From: JANXVV01 sp038230975
Lineage (GTDB): Bacteria > Planctomycetota > Phycisphaerae > Tepidisphaerales > Tepidisphaeraceae
NCBI GenBank assembly: GCA_038230975.1
Contig: JBBRMF010000032.1
Span: 1 to 29,448, forward strand
Length of the DNA: 29,448 bases
Direction: 5' to 3'
This document shows, one piece after another, positions 21,800 to 29,448 of this stretch (position 1 is its first letter; each line of letters opens with the position of its first letter). Below the pieces are notes generated by a model. The model saw only the letters and a program-made list of their open reading frames with translations. It did no database searches and had not been told where the DNA came from. The translations under genes were made by a program, and so were the position numbers.

Positions 21800-23233
21800 T
21801 CAAGTCGTAACTGCCTGCGTAATAAGCCGACCGCCATTTTCGGTCAGGCGCATATTCCGACCGTTGAAATAGAACGTCAGGCGAAGGTCGTCGAGGCCCA
21901 TAAGCCGCAGCAGAGTGGCGTGCAGGTCGCGCATGTGGTAGGGCGAGTCGATGACACGGTAGCCGAGCGGATCGGTCGCGCCGACGAGAGTGCCGGGCTT
22001 GATGCCGGCGCCGGCTAGCCAGATGGTTTGGGCACCTGGATTGTGATCGCGCCCGGTGCCACCTTGCGAGATCGGCATGCGGCCAAACTCGCTCAGGCCC
22101 ACGATGAGCGTCTGGCTGAGAAGCCCCGTGCGCTTAAGATCTTGCAACAAAGCCGAGACGGGGCGGTCGATCCATTTGGCGCACTTGCGATGACCTTCCT
22201 TGAGGCCACTGTGGGCATCCCAGGCACCGCCGCATTGCGAGGAGCCGCTGTAGATTTGCACGACTCGCACGCCGCGTTCGACGAGACGCCGCGCGAGCAG
22301 ACACTTTCGGCCCGTGTCCTCGGTGTCCGGATCGTTGAGGCCGTACAGTTTCTTCGTCTCTTCGCTTTCGCGTGAGATGTCCACGGCTTCGGGCATCTTC
22401 GCCTGCATGCGTAAGGCAAGGTCGTAGCTCGCCATGCGCGCGGAGAGGTTCGAATCGTCCTCGCGTCCGCGCAGATGTTCGCGATTGAGCGAACGGAGAA
22501 ATTCCAGGCTGCCCTGTTGAGCGTCCGGCGGGAAGTCAGACGGTGCTTCCAAATGAAGAATCGGCGTCGTGCCACTGCGAAGGTACGTGCCTTGATACGT
22601 CGCCCCGAGAAAACCAGCACCCCAGTTGGCCGGGCCGCCGTTCACCAGCGCGTTCTTCTGAACCATCACGCAGAAGCCCGGCAGATCGGGATTCACACTG
22701 CCCAGACCGTACAGCAGCCACGAGCCGAGAGACGGGAATCCCTGCTGGATAGTCCCTGTGTTCATCTGGAAAAGCGCGGGCGTGTGGCTATTGCTGTCGC
22801 AGGTGAGCGAGCGCACGAAGCACATGTCGTCGACGCCCTTCGCGATCTGCGGGAATAGCTCTGACACATCCATTCCGCATTGGCCGTGCTTCGCGAACTT
22901 GTACGGGCTGCGCATCAGTGGCGAGCCATCCTTCCCTCCGAAGAACGTCTTCACCTCGCCGATGCCTGGCAGGATCTCAGGCGTCAACTTCTGACCGTCG
23001 TGCCGGTCGAGTTCCGGCTTGGGGTCGAAAGTGTCCATCTGGCTCATGCCGCCCTGCGTGACGATGAGGATGATCGACGTCGCCTTGGGCGGCAGCATCG
23101 GCACTTTCGGGGCAAGCAGGCGATGCGGCTCCTCACCCGACGTTTTGAAGGTCGGCATGAATGCCGCCGCGGCGAGGCTCGCACTGATGAACTTGCGGCG
23201 GGTGATGTGGCGCTTGCGCTGCGGGGTCTTCAT
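21800..23233 (-). CDS. DUF1501 protein, Tat-exported
   Basis: A 477-residue protein of the DUF1501 family, which belongs to the alkaline phosphatase/sulfatase-like superfamily and is greatly expanded in planctomycetes. The N-terminus carries a twin-arginine signal, T-R-R-K-F-I-S (Arg12, Arg13), followed by an Ala-rich stretch. Family features include I-I-L-I-V-T-Q-G-G-M-S-Q-M-D-T-F-D-P-K-P, H-G-Q-C-G-M-D-V-S-E-L-F-P, and G-G-T-G-R-D-H-N-P with W-L-A-G-A-G-I near the end. The enzymatic activity of the family is not established. It starts 6 bases after the stop of the PSCyt1/PSD1 gene, the usual arrangement, so the two are co-transcribed and probably act together outside the cytoplasmic membrane. 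Confidence 0.93.
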   Translation of the reverse strand: MKTPQRKRHITRRKFISASLAAAAFMPTFKTSGEEPHRLLAPKVPMLPPKATSIILIVTQGGMSQMDTFDPKPELDRHDGQKLTPEILPGIGEVKTFFGGKDGSPLMRSPYKFAKHGQCGMDVSELFPQIAKGVDDMCFVRSLTCDSNSHTPALFQMNTGTIQQGFPSLGSWLLYGLGSVNPDLPGFCVMVQKNALVNGGPANWGAGFLGATYQGTYLRSGTTPILHLEAPSDFPPDAQQGSLEFLRSLNREHLRGREDDSNLSARMASYDLALRMQAKMPEAVDISRESEETKKLYGLNDPDTEDTGRKCLLARRLVERGVRVVQIYSGSSQCGGAWDAHSGLKEGHRKCAKWIDRPVSALLQDLKRTGLLSQTLIVGLSEFGRMPISQGGTGRDHNPGAQTIWLAGAGIKPGTLVGATDPLGYRVIDSPYHMRDLHATLLRLMGLDDLRLTFYFNGRNMRLTENGGRLITQAVTT

Positions 23234-23239
23234 GGAATC

Positions 23240-25639
23240 TCAATCCTGGTAGATAAGCTCGTTACTGTTGAGCAGGACATGGCAGAAATCAGTAATCGCC
23301 GCGGTCTCGTCACCCTTTCGCGTAGCAGTCTGATCATGGAGGAAGTGGAGCGCCGCCTCCCGTTCGGTAACGCTGGGTGGCCGGGTGAAGGCGAGTTGGA
23401 AGGCGAGTTCGATTTGTCTGGCCAGGTCGTCGCTGGCTTCCTGTTTCAGGCGCTTGACAAAGTGACCGGCGGCTTCACGGGCGAACTCGCCGTTGAAAAG
23501 GGCGAGCGCTTGCGGCGCGACAGTGGTCTGTGGACGCACGGCGCAAGATTGGTTCATCGGCGCGCCATCGAAGACATCCATGAGCGGGAACGTGAGCGAG
23601 CGGCGCTGGAAGAGGTAGATGCTGCGGCGGCGGTTGTCGTCTTCAGTCACGGTTCCCCAGCTCAGTTCCTTGTCATTGTTCGGGAATTCGACGTTCACGC
23701 CACTCGGCAGGCGGGCATAGACTCCCGGCCCGCCCATCGCGGGATTCAACATGCCGCTGACCGCGAGAATGGAGTCACGGATTGCTTCACCTTCAAGCCG
23801 GCGCCGGTTGGCGCGCCAGAGCAGTTTGTTCTCCGGGTCTTTAGAGATGGCGCCCGCGTCATTCGAGGACGCACGCCGATACGCCGCCGAAGTCATCATA
23901 AGCCGGTGCATTTTCTTGAGGCTGTATCCGCTCCGCACGAATTCCCGTGCGAGCCAGTCAAGCAACTCCGGATGCGTAGGGCGTTTGCCGTTCCGGCCAA
24001 AATCGGACGGCGTGGCTACGAGACCTGCACCGAAGTGATGCTGCCAAAGACGATTCACCAGTACGCGCGACGTCAGCGGATGTCCCGGTGACGTGAGCCA
24101 GCGGGCGAGTGCGGTTCGGTGGCGTTCGGGCGATGCTGAATCGTGAAGCGGCAACATCGCCTCGATAAAACCGGGCACGACCTCCTCGCCGAGGCGGCTC
24201 AGTTCGCCGCCTTTTAGTAAGTGAATGGGGCGCGAACCGTCGCCGCGCGAGACCACCTCGACCAGCGGCTCGCGGAGGCGCACGCGCGGTTGGATCGCCT
24301 TGATGGCGTCATCCAGTTTTCCAAGTCGCCTCGGATGCTCCTTCTCCACGTGCTTCTTAACGGCGTCGTCCTCGACCTTCTTTTTCTCCGGCTGGCCCTC
24401 GCGTTCCTTTTCTAATGCCTCACGCGCGACGCGTAGTAATTCATCGCGCTCGCCTTTGAGCCGGGTGAGTTCGGCACTGTCGGCCTTGAACGCAGCGGTG
24501 ACAAACTCCGGTTCGGGCAGGGCACGTTTCAACTCGCGAACGTCTCGTTTCGCGCCCGCGAAGAACGCCTGTATCTGGTAATAATCCTTCTGCCGGATGA
24601 CGTCGTATTTGTGATCGTGGCAGCGCGCGCAGCCGAGCGTGACCCCGAGAAACACCGCGCCCACCGCGTCGGTGGCATCGTTCAGAAAATCCTGTCGCTG
24701 CTTCTCAGGCTCCTTCGACATGCCATCCCATGAGCCAAGCCGCGCGAAACCCGTGGCAATCCACGCGTCCGGATCGTCCGGCCACATCTCATCGCCGGCA
24801 ATTTGCTCCTGCACGAAACGGTCGTAGGGCTTGTCCGAGTTGAGCGAACGAATGACATAGTCGCGGTAACGCCACGCGCGCGGCCGCACCTTGTCGTCCT
24901 CGTAGCCGTCGCTCTCGCCATAGCGTGCGAGATCCAGCCAATGCCGCGCCCAGCGTTCGCCGTAGCGCGGGTCTGCGAGCAAACGGTCGACAAGCTTCTC
25001 GTACGCATTGCCCGAGCGGTCATTGAGAAACAACGCGGATTCTTCCGGTGAGGGTGGTAGACCCACGAGATCGAAAAACGCCCGCCGCAGTAACGTGCGT
25101 GCATCCGCCACCGGCTTCGGTTGGATTCCTGAGCGTTCCAATTTCGCCTGGATAAAACGATCGATGGGATTCTCTGCCTTGCCGGCGGGCACCGGTGGCT
25201 CCGTCGGCGGCTTGAAAGCCCAGTAGTCATCCCGCTCCGGCCAGCGCGCCCCCTCATTAATCCACTGTCTAATCAATCTGATCTCGTGATCACTGAGCCT
25301 CGCGCCCTTAGGCGGCATCTGTTCGTCAGAATCCCGCAAGCTGATTCGACGAACGAGCTCACCTTGGGCGCTGTCACCAGGAACGATCGCGGGCAACCCC
25401 GACTCGCCACCCGCGAAAGCTCGCTGTGAAAGGTCAAGTCGAAACCCACCCTTCTGTGTCTCGGTAGCATGGCATTTGTGGCAATGAACCGCCAGCAGCG
25501 GCTTAATCTTGTCGAAATAATCAACGGGCTGCGGAGAGGATGGCTCTAATGCTACCGCCGAAAAGCAGATCCCGGCAGCAAAAAGCGCAAGCCCGGTTGC
25601 GGCCCGGCGGCGAAAATGATTCTGGGTGAACCGGTGCAT
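23240..25639 (-). CDS. Planctomycete cytochrome c-type protein (PSCyt1-DUF1549-DUF1553)
   Basis: A 799-residue exported protein. After a signal sequence (about 1-31) comes the PSCyt1 domain with a haem motif C-H-K-C-H (Cys53, Cys56, His57) and the D-E-Q-M-P-P-K-G segment that usually supplies the methionine ligand. DUF1549 (about 155-365) has R-R-A-F-F-D-L-V-G-L-P-P and a second C-A-R-C-H (Cys337, Cys340, His341) followed by D-H-K-Y-D. A Lys/Glu-rich coiled-coil-like insertion lies near 400-450. DUF1553 (about 515-780) contains S-R-V-L-V-N-R-L-W-Q-H-H-F-G. The family is tied to the DUF1501 partner in planctomycetes, with roles in polysaccharide use proposed. It is the upstream gene of the pair. 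AGGTG lies close before ATG 25639. No promoter was recognised. Confidence 0.93.
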   Translation of the reverse strand: MHRFTQNHFRRRAATGLALFAAGICFSAVALEPSSPQPVDYFDKIKPLLAVHCHKCHATETQKGGFRLDLSQRAFAGGESGLPAIVPGDSAQGELVRRISLRDSDEQMPPKGARLSDHEIRLIRQWINEGARWPERDDYWAFKPPTEPPVPAGKAENPIDRFIQAKLERSGIQPKPVADARTLLRRAFFDLVGLPPSPEESALFLNDRSGNAYEKLVDRLLADPRYGERWARHWLDLARYGESDGYEDDKVRPRAWRYRDYVIRSLNSDKPYDRFVQEQIAGDEMWPDDPDAWIATGFARLGSWDGMSKEPEKQRQDFLNDATDAVGAVFLGVTLGCARCHDHKYDVIRQKDYYQIQAFFAGAKRDVRELKRALPEPEFVTAAFKADSAELTRLKGERDELLRVAREALEKEREGQPEKKKVEDDAVKKHVEKEHPRRLGKLDDAIKAIQPRVRLREPLVEVVSRGDGSRPIHLLKGGELSRLGEEVVPGFIEAMLPLHDSASPERHRTALARWLTSPGHPLTSRVLVNRLWQHHFGAGLVATPSDFGRNGKRPTHPELLDWLAREFVRSGYSLKKMHRLMMTSAAYRRASSNDAGAISKDPENKLLWRANRRRLEGEAIRDSILAVSGMLNPAMGGPGVYARLPSGVNVEFPNNDKELSWGTVTEDDNRRRSIYLFQRRSLTFPLMDVFDGAPMNQSCAVRPQTTVAPQALALFNGEFAREAAGHFVKRLKQEASDDLARQIELAFQLAFTRPPSVTEREAALHFLHDQTATRKGDETAAITDFCHVLLNSNELIYQD

Positions 25640-25813
25640 TCTTCTTTCACCTGACTACCTGCGGAAGCGAATGCTGTTGTTTCAGCCGTCGACCGGCTTA
25701 AATTCGTCTTTAGGATGTATCTCCGGCGCTCCCCTCTTTTCAAGCATCGCAAAATGCAACCGGGAAAAGCGGAGCGACGGGACCGATTTAAATGCACTTG
25801 AATGAATCAGCGC

Positions 25814-25855
25814 GCAAAAAAAGGCTGCATGGCGGAGGGTATGCCGTGCAGCCTT
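25814..25855 (-). terminator. Rho-independent terminator, minus strand
   Basis: AAGGCTGCATGGC pairs with GCCGTGCAGCCTT as a 13-bp stem (one G-T pair) with a 9-base loop. On the minus strand the stem is followed by seven T. It would stop transcripts from the dockerin gene before they reach the PSCyt1 operon. Confidence 0.8.
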
Positions 25856-25972
25856 GGCGGAGGAGGAAACGAGGACCGTGATGAATCAATATTTTAGTAT
25901 CGTCTACAAACTTCAGTTCCAAGCGTGTTCAAAGTTTCACATCGAATGACTCTGTTGTTTGCCCCGGACAGC

Positions 25973-26003
25973 GTACCGTTCGCAGACCGTCTGCGAACGG
26001 TAC
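25973..26003. repeat. Perfect 14-bp palindromic hairpin
   Basis: GTACCGTTCGCAGA and TCTGCGAACGGTAC are perfect inverted copies around a 3-base loop (CCG). Neither side has a T-tract. It looks like another REP-type element; no second copy is in the window. Confidence 0.7.
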
Positions 26004-26366
26004 TGCCCGTGGGAACCAACCGCGCTCAATTTTATTGATGACCCTTTTGGTCATCCATCAACCGTCTTCACGACGGCTACGGGATACGACATAGCGAAGA
26101 TAGTGCCAGTCAAAAACCGGCGCGAGGATTTTTTGAAGCAAACGAATGTCCGATGCCACAAACGAGGAAAGCGGAGATCTTCAAGATGGGCACCGAGATT
26201 GCGCGGTCCCTGAAAGCGCGCATTTCCTGGGCGGTGACGAGGTGTTCGCACTTTGCGTGGGCAATCCGCAGATCGGATTCATACGGGAGTTGTAGAGGGG
26301 AAGTACTCGCCCACCAATTTTCAGAACGACATCAAAATTGTGCTACGAAGTCAGCGAAGTCCGTCC

Positions 26367-26392
26367 CCTCCCCCCGGTACTCCAGGGGGAGG
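26367..26392. repeat. CCTCCCCC/GGGGGAGG palindrome
   Basis: The 8-bp stem encloses CGGTACTCCA and is followed by GATTTAGGGTGAGGGG. It lies about 64 bases after the dockerin gene on the minus strand. I recall similar short elements as common between genes in several bacterial phyla, which I cannot confirm here. Confidence 0.55.
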
Positions 26393-26455
26393 ATTTAGGG
26401 TGAGGGGTTTTTCTCGCCAACCTGCCTGCTCTCGTACACCCCATTCGATTGTGGA

Positions 26456-29448
26456 TCAGGCGTACACGCCGTTGTTGTAGTTGCCGGAAGAGTTGAAAAT
26501 ATTGACGTCTTTGGAATCGACCACGCCATCGCCGTTCAAGTCACCCGCCTGATAACCGAGGTTGGTGGGCTGGCTGAACAGGCCAAACGTGTTAAACAGG
26601 TTGCTGTCGTAGGAATTGTCCACGCCATCTCCGTTCAAATCGCCGGTCAGTGTTGGGCGGATGAGAATCTGGTTGAGTGGAATACCAGTGCCATTTCCGG
26701 AGTCGGAATTGGGCCCAAGTTTTTGACCGATGTAGTCCGGGTTGTTTGGATCTTGCAAGGCCCCGTTGTAGTAGCCGATGCTCAAGTGGTCGGTGTGCGC
26801 TTTGACATCAAAGCTGGTAATGCCGGTAACGCCGTTGTAGTCGCCGTAACCGGTGGCGCGGTTGATGTGATATCCGGAATTGATGTACGTATGAATCAAA
26901 GGAAACGGAGTACCCGTGTTGTCGACATAGAGGAAGCTTTTGCCGAGGTCGAGTAGCCCGCTCGCCCCAATCGTTAGTGCGTTGACGGTTAGCGATGGGC
27001 CTATAACCAGTGAGGACATGTTAAGACGACCGTTCACCGTCAGCGCATCAGCGGTCGAGGCAGTTACCGCTGTGTTGCCAGTGACATAATTGCCAGTGAT
27101 ATTCACGACGGCGCCGGCATCCACTACGAACTGAGTGCCAGTACCCGCACCCGCATTGACGTTATCAATGGTCGAAGAGCCCGAACTGCTCGAAAACTCG
27201 ATTTTCGCGGTTCCAGACTCCGTCAATGATCCGAGCAAGCTTGGAGAATTAACAAGGATTTGCGCGGTACCGCGCGCTGAAATGGAATGCTTGCCGGTTC
27301 CCCCATAATAAGTCAGAGGGGCATTGGTATCGATGACCCTATTGCGATCTCCAATCATTGTGAGCGTGAATTGGGATTGCGGGAGGAAACGCATCTGATT
27401 AGCCGGAATAATGTTCAAGAAATACGTTCCAGTTCCTCCATTGCTCGAAATATTTAGTGCCTGGTCCGTTCCGCCAAGGGTCACATTCACCGACAATAGA
27501 GACGGCGATGTGGGCAGACTAGGAAGAATATCGAAAAATGAGGGATTAGTAGAAGGAATGTTCGACGGGATTGGATTTCCGTTCGACATGTCAATGAGTA
27601 TGTTGTTATTGGTGTTGTCCAAAATGCCTACACTTGCCATTGAGGCGGTCGCAAAATTGATTGTCGCGCTGTCGAAGTTTAAGTGGCCCACCGCCAGAGT
27701 ATATTGATCGTTGCTGCTCGAGCCCAACACGACTAGATTGTTGTTAGTACCCGTGGTGGTGAAATTAAAAGTCGTAACACTATTTACGGCTCCGGAACTG
27801 GCATCCACGATCAATGAGTCGGCTCCCGAGCGCCCCACGAATTTAAAATTGGGAACGGTCGGAACCGCATCGTCAAAAATAAAATTACTCAACCCGCCGT
27901 CCATTTCCAGACTATTCAGGGTTCCTGTCCCCAACGTAACTCCATCCGTGAAAATGACACCGGGCAAGTATTGGCTGCTGGTTTGCGTATCACCGGAAAT
28001 AATCTTAAGCGAGGGGGCGGACCCTGCTATCGGAGTAAATGTTCCACCCAATCGAGGCAGAACTTTGCCGACCGTATCATCAATGATGAGCGACGATGCG
28101 GACACTACAATCTGTCCGATTGTCTTGGACGTATCGTAGGTTTGCGCCACGCCATCGAAGCTCACCGATATTGGACTGCCCACCGGATGCTTCAAAGTCA
28201 CGGCCACATTTGCGGGTGCGCTCACATTCAACACGTAGTCCGTTGAATTCTGTATGCTCACGTTCTCCGCGTTAGCGAAGAACGGAAAATTCCCTACAAC
28301 GTTTACGCTACTATCCTTCCCAGACCAGGCCGCCGTCGCCTGACCATTGTTCACTGCAATCCCAGTGTAGTTGGCATGATTCGGCCCGCTCCTATCGTCA
28401 AGTGACGGTAGTGCAGTTGCAGTTAGATTGAGATGTATCCATCCCCCCGTCACTGCGGACTGAGTCGCCATTCGCGGCCACAAGCTCGTCGTGTCACCCG
28501 CTGCATTCCCATCGGTTGTAAAATACAGAACGCTTGCAGCATGGGTCACCGGGTCGACGGCAATACTTGGAAGTTTTTGAAGTCCTATCGTTCCATCTAC
28601 CGCCGCCGGCGCGGACCAAACGGCCTGCACGCCAGGCGTAACCGTGATCTGCCTCACCAGCACTTCATCGGCAGTAGTTACTCCGAACTTATTCTCCTCA
28701 TTTGCAAAAAAAATCGTTCCGTTTGAAGAGTCCACGGCAAGACTCGCTCCAAAGGTGTTGGCCCCGATAGAATGCCCATCATTCGGGATAGTGGCAACCG
28801 GCTGCATAGCGATCGAAGAAATCGGGCCAGCCCAAAAATTTGGTAGGGAATACAGAGTGTCGCCAGGCATCGCGTACAGAGTGCCATTGGGCCCAACTAC
28901 CGCCGGTGGTAATTGACTTATCTGAGTGGAAATACTCGTCCACGGGTTTGCACCGGGAATGCCGGTGTAACGAATTGAGTCGCTGCTCGATCCATGCCAA
29001 CCATAGAGCTTCCCACCGGTGCCATCGAAGACGTATATCGCCGTTTTATTCGCGTCTGTGGGATCTCTGCCAACAGCAAGGGAAGGGCCATGACTCCCAT
29101 CACCAAAGGTAGTCGTGTCACTTGCAGGTAGTTGTCCCAGCGTTCCACCGGAGGTTACAATCCCGATGTTCGCGACAGTAAGCCGATCAAGGAGTAACGA
29201 TGAAGCTTCACTAAGTGCCATCACATAAAGATTGCCCGAGGGGTCAAAAGCCAGACTCGAGTCAGGGCGAGATACACGGCGGTAGGTTGGTGGATTTGTT
29301 GGAATAGTAACGAGGTCAGTCCACCCATCCAAGCTCTCGTTAAAATCTCGCTCGTGCCATGTTGTACCCCCATCGGCCGACAGATAGAGCCGGTTGGGTG
29401 TAGTAAGGTAAGGGAAATTAGCGTCATATTGCCAATGATTCACCTGCA
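26456..29448 (-). CDS. Large exported dockerin-type protein, 5' end outside the window
   Basis: The visible 995+ residues are the C-terminal part; the frame is open to the right edge and the first in-window start (GTG 29443) is probably internal. The first 400 residues look like a BNR/sialidase-type beta-propeller, with S-A-D-G-G-T-T-W near the start as an Asp-box and repeated blade-like strands. The middle (about 400-900) is Gly/Asn/Thr/Ser-rich and low in charge, with repeated short strands as in beta-helix or adhesin-like secreted proteins. The end carries two calcium-binding dockerin-type motifs, G-D-L-N-G-D-G-V at about 934 and again at about 967, each followed by D-x-x-x-F-N. Such ends in planctomycete secreted proteins are thought to serve in surface anchoring or assembly. 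A ligand or enzyme activity cannot be named. Confidence 0.85.
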   Translation of the reverse strand, partial: QVNHWQYDANFPYLTTPNRLYLSADGGTTWHERDFNESLDGWTDLVTIPTNPPTYRRVSRPDSSLAFDPSGNLYVMALSEASSLLLDRLTVANIGIVTSGGTLGQLPASDTTTFGDGSHGPSLAVGRDPTDANKTAIYVFDGTGGKLYGWHGSSSDSIRYTGIPGANPWTSISTQISQLPPAVVGPNGTLYAMPGDTLYSLPNFWAGPISSIAMQPVATIPNDGHSIGANTFGASLAVDSSNGTIFFANEENKFGVTTADEVLVRQITVTPGVQAVWSAPAAVDGTIGLQKLPSIAVDPVTHAASVLYFTTDGNAAGDTTSLWPRMATQSAVTGGWIHLNLTATALPSLDDRSGPNHANYTGIAVNNGQATAAWSGKDSSVNVVGNFPFFANAENVSIQNSTDYVLNVSAPANVAVTLKHPVGSPISVSFDGVAQTYDTSKTIGQIVVSASSLIIDDTVGKVLPRLGGTFTPIAGSAPSLKIISGDTQTSSQYLPGVIFTDGVTLGTGTLNSLEMDGGLSNFIFDDAVPTVPNFKFVGRSGADSLIVDASSGAVNSVTTFNFTTTGTNNNLVVLGSSSNDQYTLAVGHLNFDSATINFATASMASVGILDNTNNNILIDMSNGNPIPSNIPSTNPSFFDILPSLPTSPSLLSVNVTLGGTDQALNISSNGGTGTYFLNIIPANQMRFLPQSQFTLTMIGDRNRVIDTNAPLTYYGGTGKHSISARGTAQILVNSPSLLGSLTESGTAKIEFSSSSGSSTIDNVNAGAGTGTQFVVDAGAVVNITGNYVTGNTAVTASTADALTVNGRLNMSSLVIGPSLTVNALTIGASGLLDLGKSFLYVDNTGTPFPLIHTYINSGYHINRATGYGDYNGVTGITSFDVKAHTDHLSIGYYNGALQDPNNPDYIGQKLGPNSDSGNGTGIPLNQILIRPTLTGDLNGDGVDNSYDSNLFNTFGLFSQPTNLGYQAGDLNGDGVVDSKDVNIFNSSGNYNNGVYA

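Larger units (their letters stand above)
25640..26455. other. 816-base intergenic region with hairpins
   Basis: The gap between the PSCyt1 gene and the dockerin gene holds a minus-strand terminator (25814-25855), a perfect 14-bp hairpin (25973-26003), a smaller GATGACC/GGTCATC hairpin near 26036-26057 and a C-rich/G-rich palindrome (26367-26392). The segment 26060-26360 shows no frame with recognisable protein features. Confidence 0.6.

Noticed and set aside
22880..24091. A 403-codon plus-strand frame opposite the DUF1501 and PSCyt1 genes
   Set aside because: It spans the junction of two well-supported minus-strand genes and resembles no family.

Overview
The window looks like chromosomal DNA of a planctomycete or a close relative in the PVC group. 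The evidence is a DUF1501 protein paired with a PSCyt1/DUF1549/DUF1553 cytochrome-type protein, a large secreted protein ending in dockerin-type 'GDLNGDG' repeats, genes separated by many short dispersed palindromic repeats, and a lipid A gene (lpxB) that implies a Gram-negative outer membrane. The phylum is inferred from gene families; nothing here fixes the genus.

Layout. 1-2323 (minus): the 5' part of a HupE/UreJ-type membrane protein that runs off the left edge, and lpxB, separated by a pair of inverted REP-like hairpins. 2531-2975: a gap with a possible 41-codon ORF, a hairpin and a 4-base tandem repeat. 2976-13861 (plus): a compact ten-gene chemosensory operon in the order GAF-GGDEF-EAL enzyme, cheA, cheW, small polytopic membrane protein, soluble PAS-PAS-PAS receptor, cheY, cheB, cheR, cheX-like phosphatase, cheY. 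14302-16521 (plus): two unrelated secreted proteins of unknown function in repeat-rich DNA. 16891-18635 (plus): two small hypothetical ORFs, a 164-bp element with long terminal inverted repeats, and a HigBA toxin-antitoxin pair with a visible promoter/operator; a fragment resembling a second toxin follows on the minus strand. 19190-20413 (plus): a TlpA-like thioredoxin fused to tetratricopeptide-like repeats. 20448-25639 (minus): a YkgJ-type cysteine cluster protein, a small secreted protein, and the DUF1501 and PSCyt1/PSD1 pair. 26456-29448 (minus): the C-terminal part of a large exported dockerin protein, with a terminator further downstream.

How the parts work together. The che operon can encode a closed circuit. 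A cytosolic receptor of the BdlA type passes a signal through CheW to CheA, which phosphorylates two stand-alone CheYs and CheB. CheR and CheB adapt the receptor, and a CheX-like protein would remove CheY phosphate. The first gene makes and/or degrades cyclic di-GMP. No flagellar or pilus gene is present, so the output may be surface behaviour or c-di-GMP level rather than swimming.

The most unusual material is between and inside the genes: a REP-like hairpin that appears to lie in frame inside lpxB, at least two dispersed repeat families (R1 with four copies, R2 with three), a near-identical internal duplication in the receptor, and a toxin-antitoxin locus bracketed by copies of one 12-base motif. 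No rRNA, tRNA or CRISPR array was seen.
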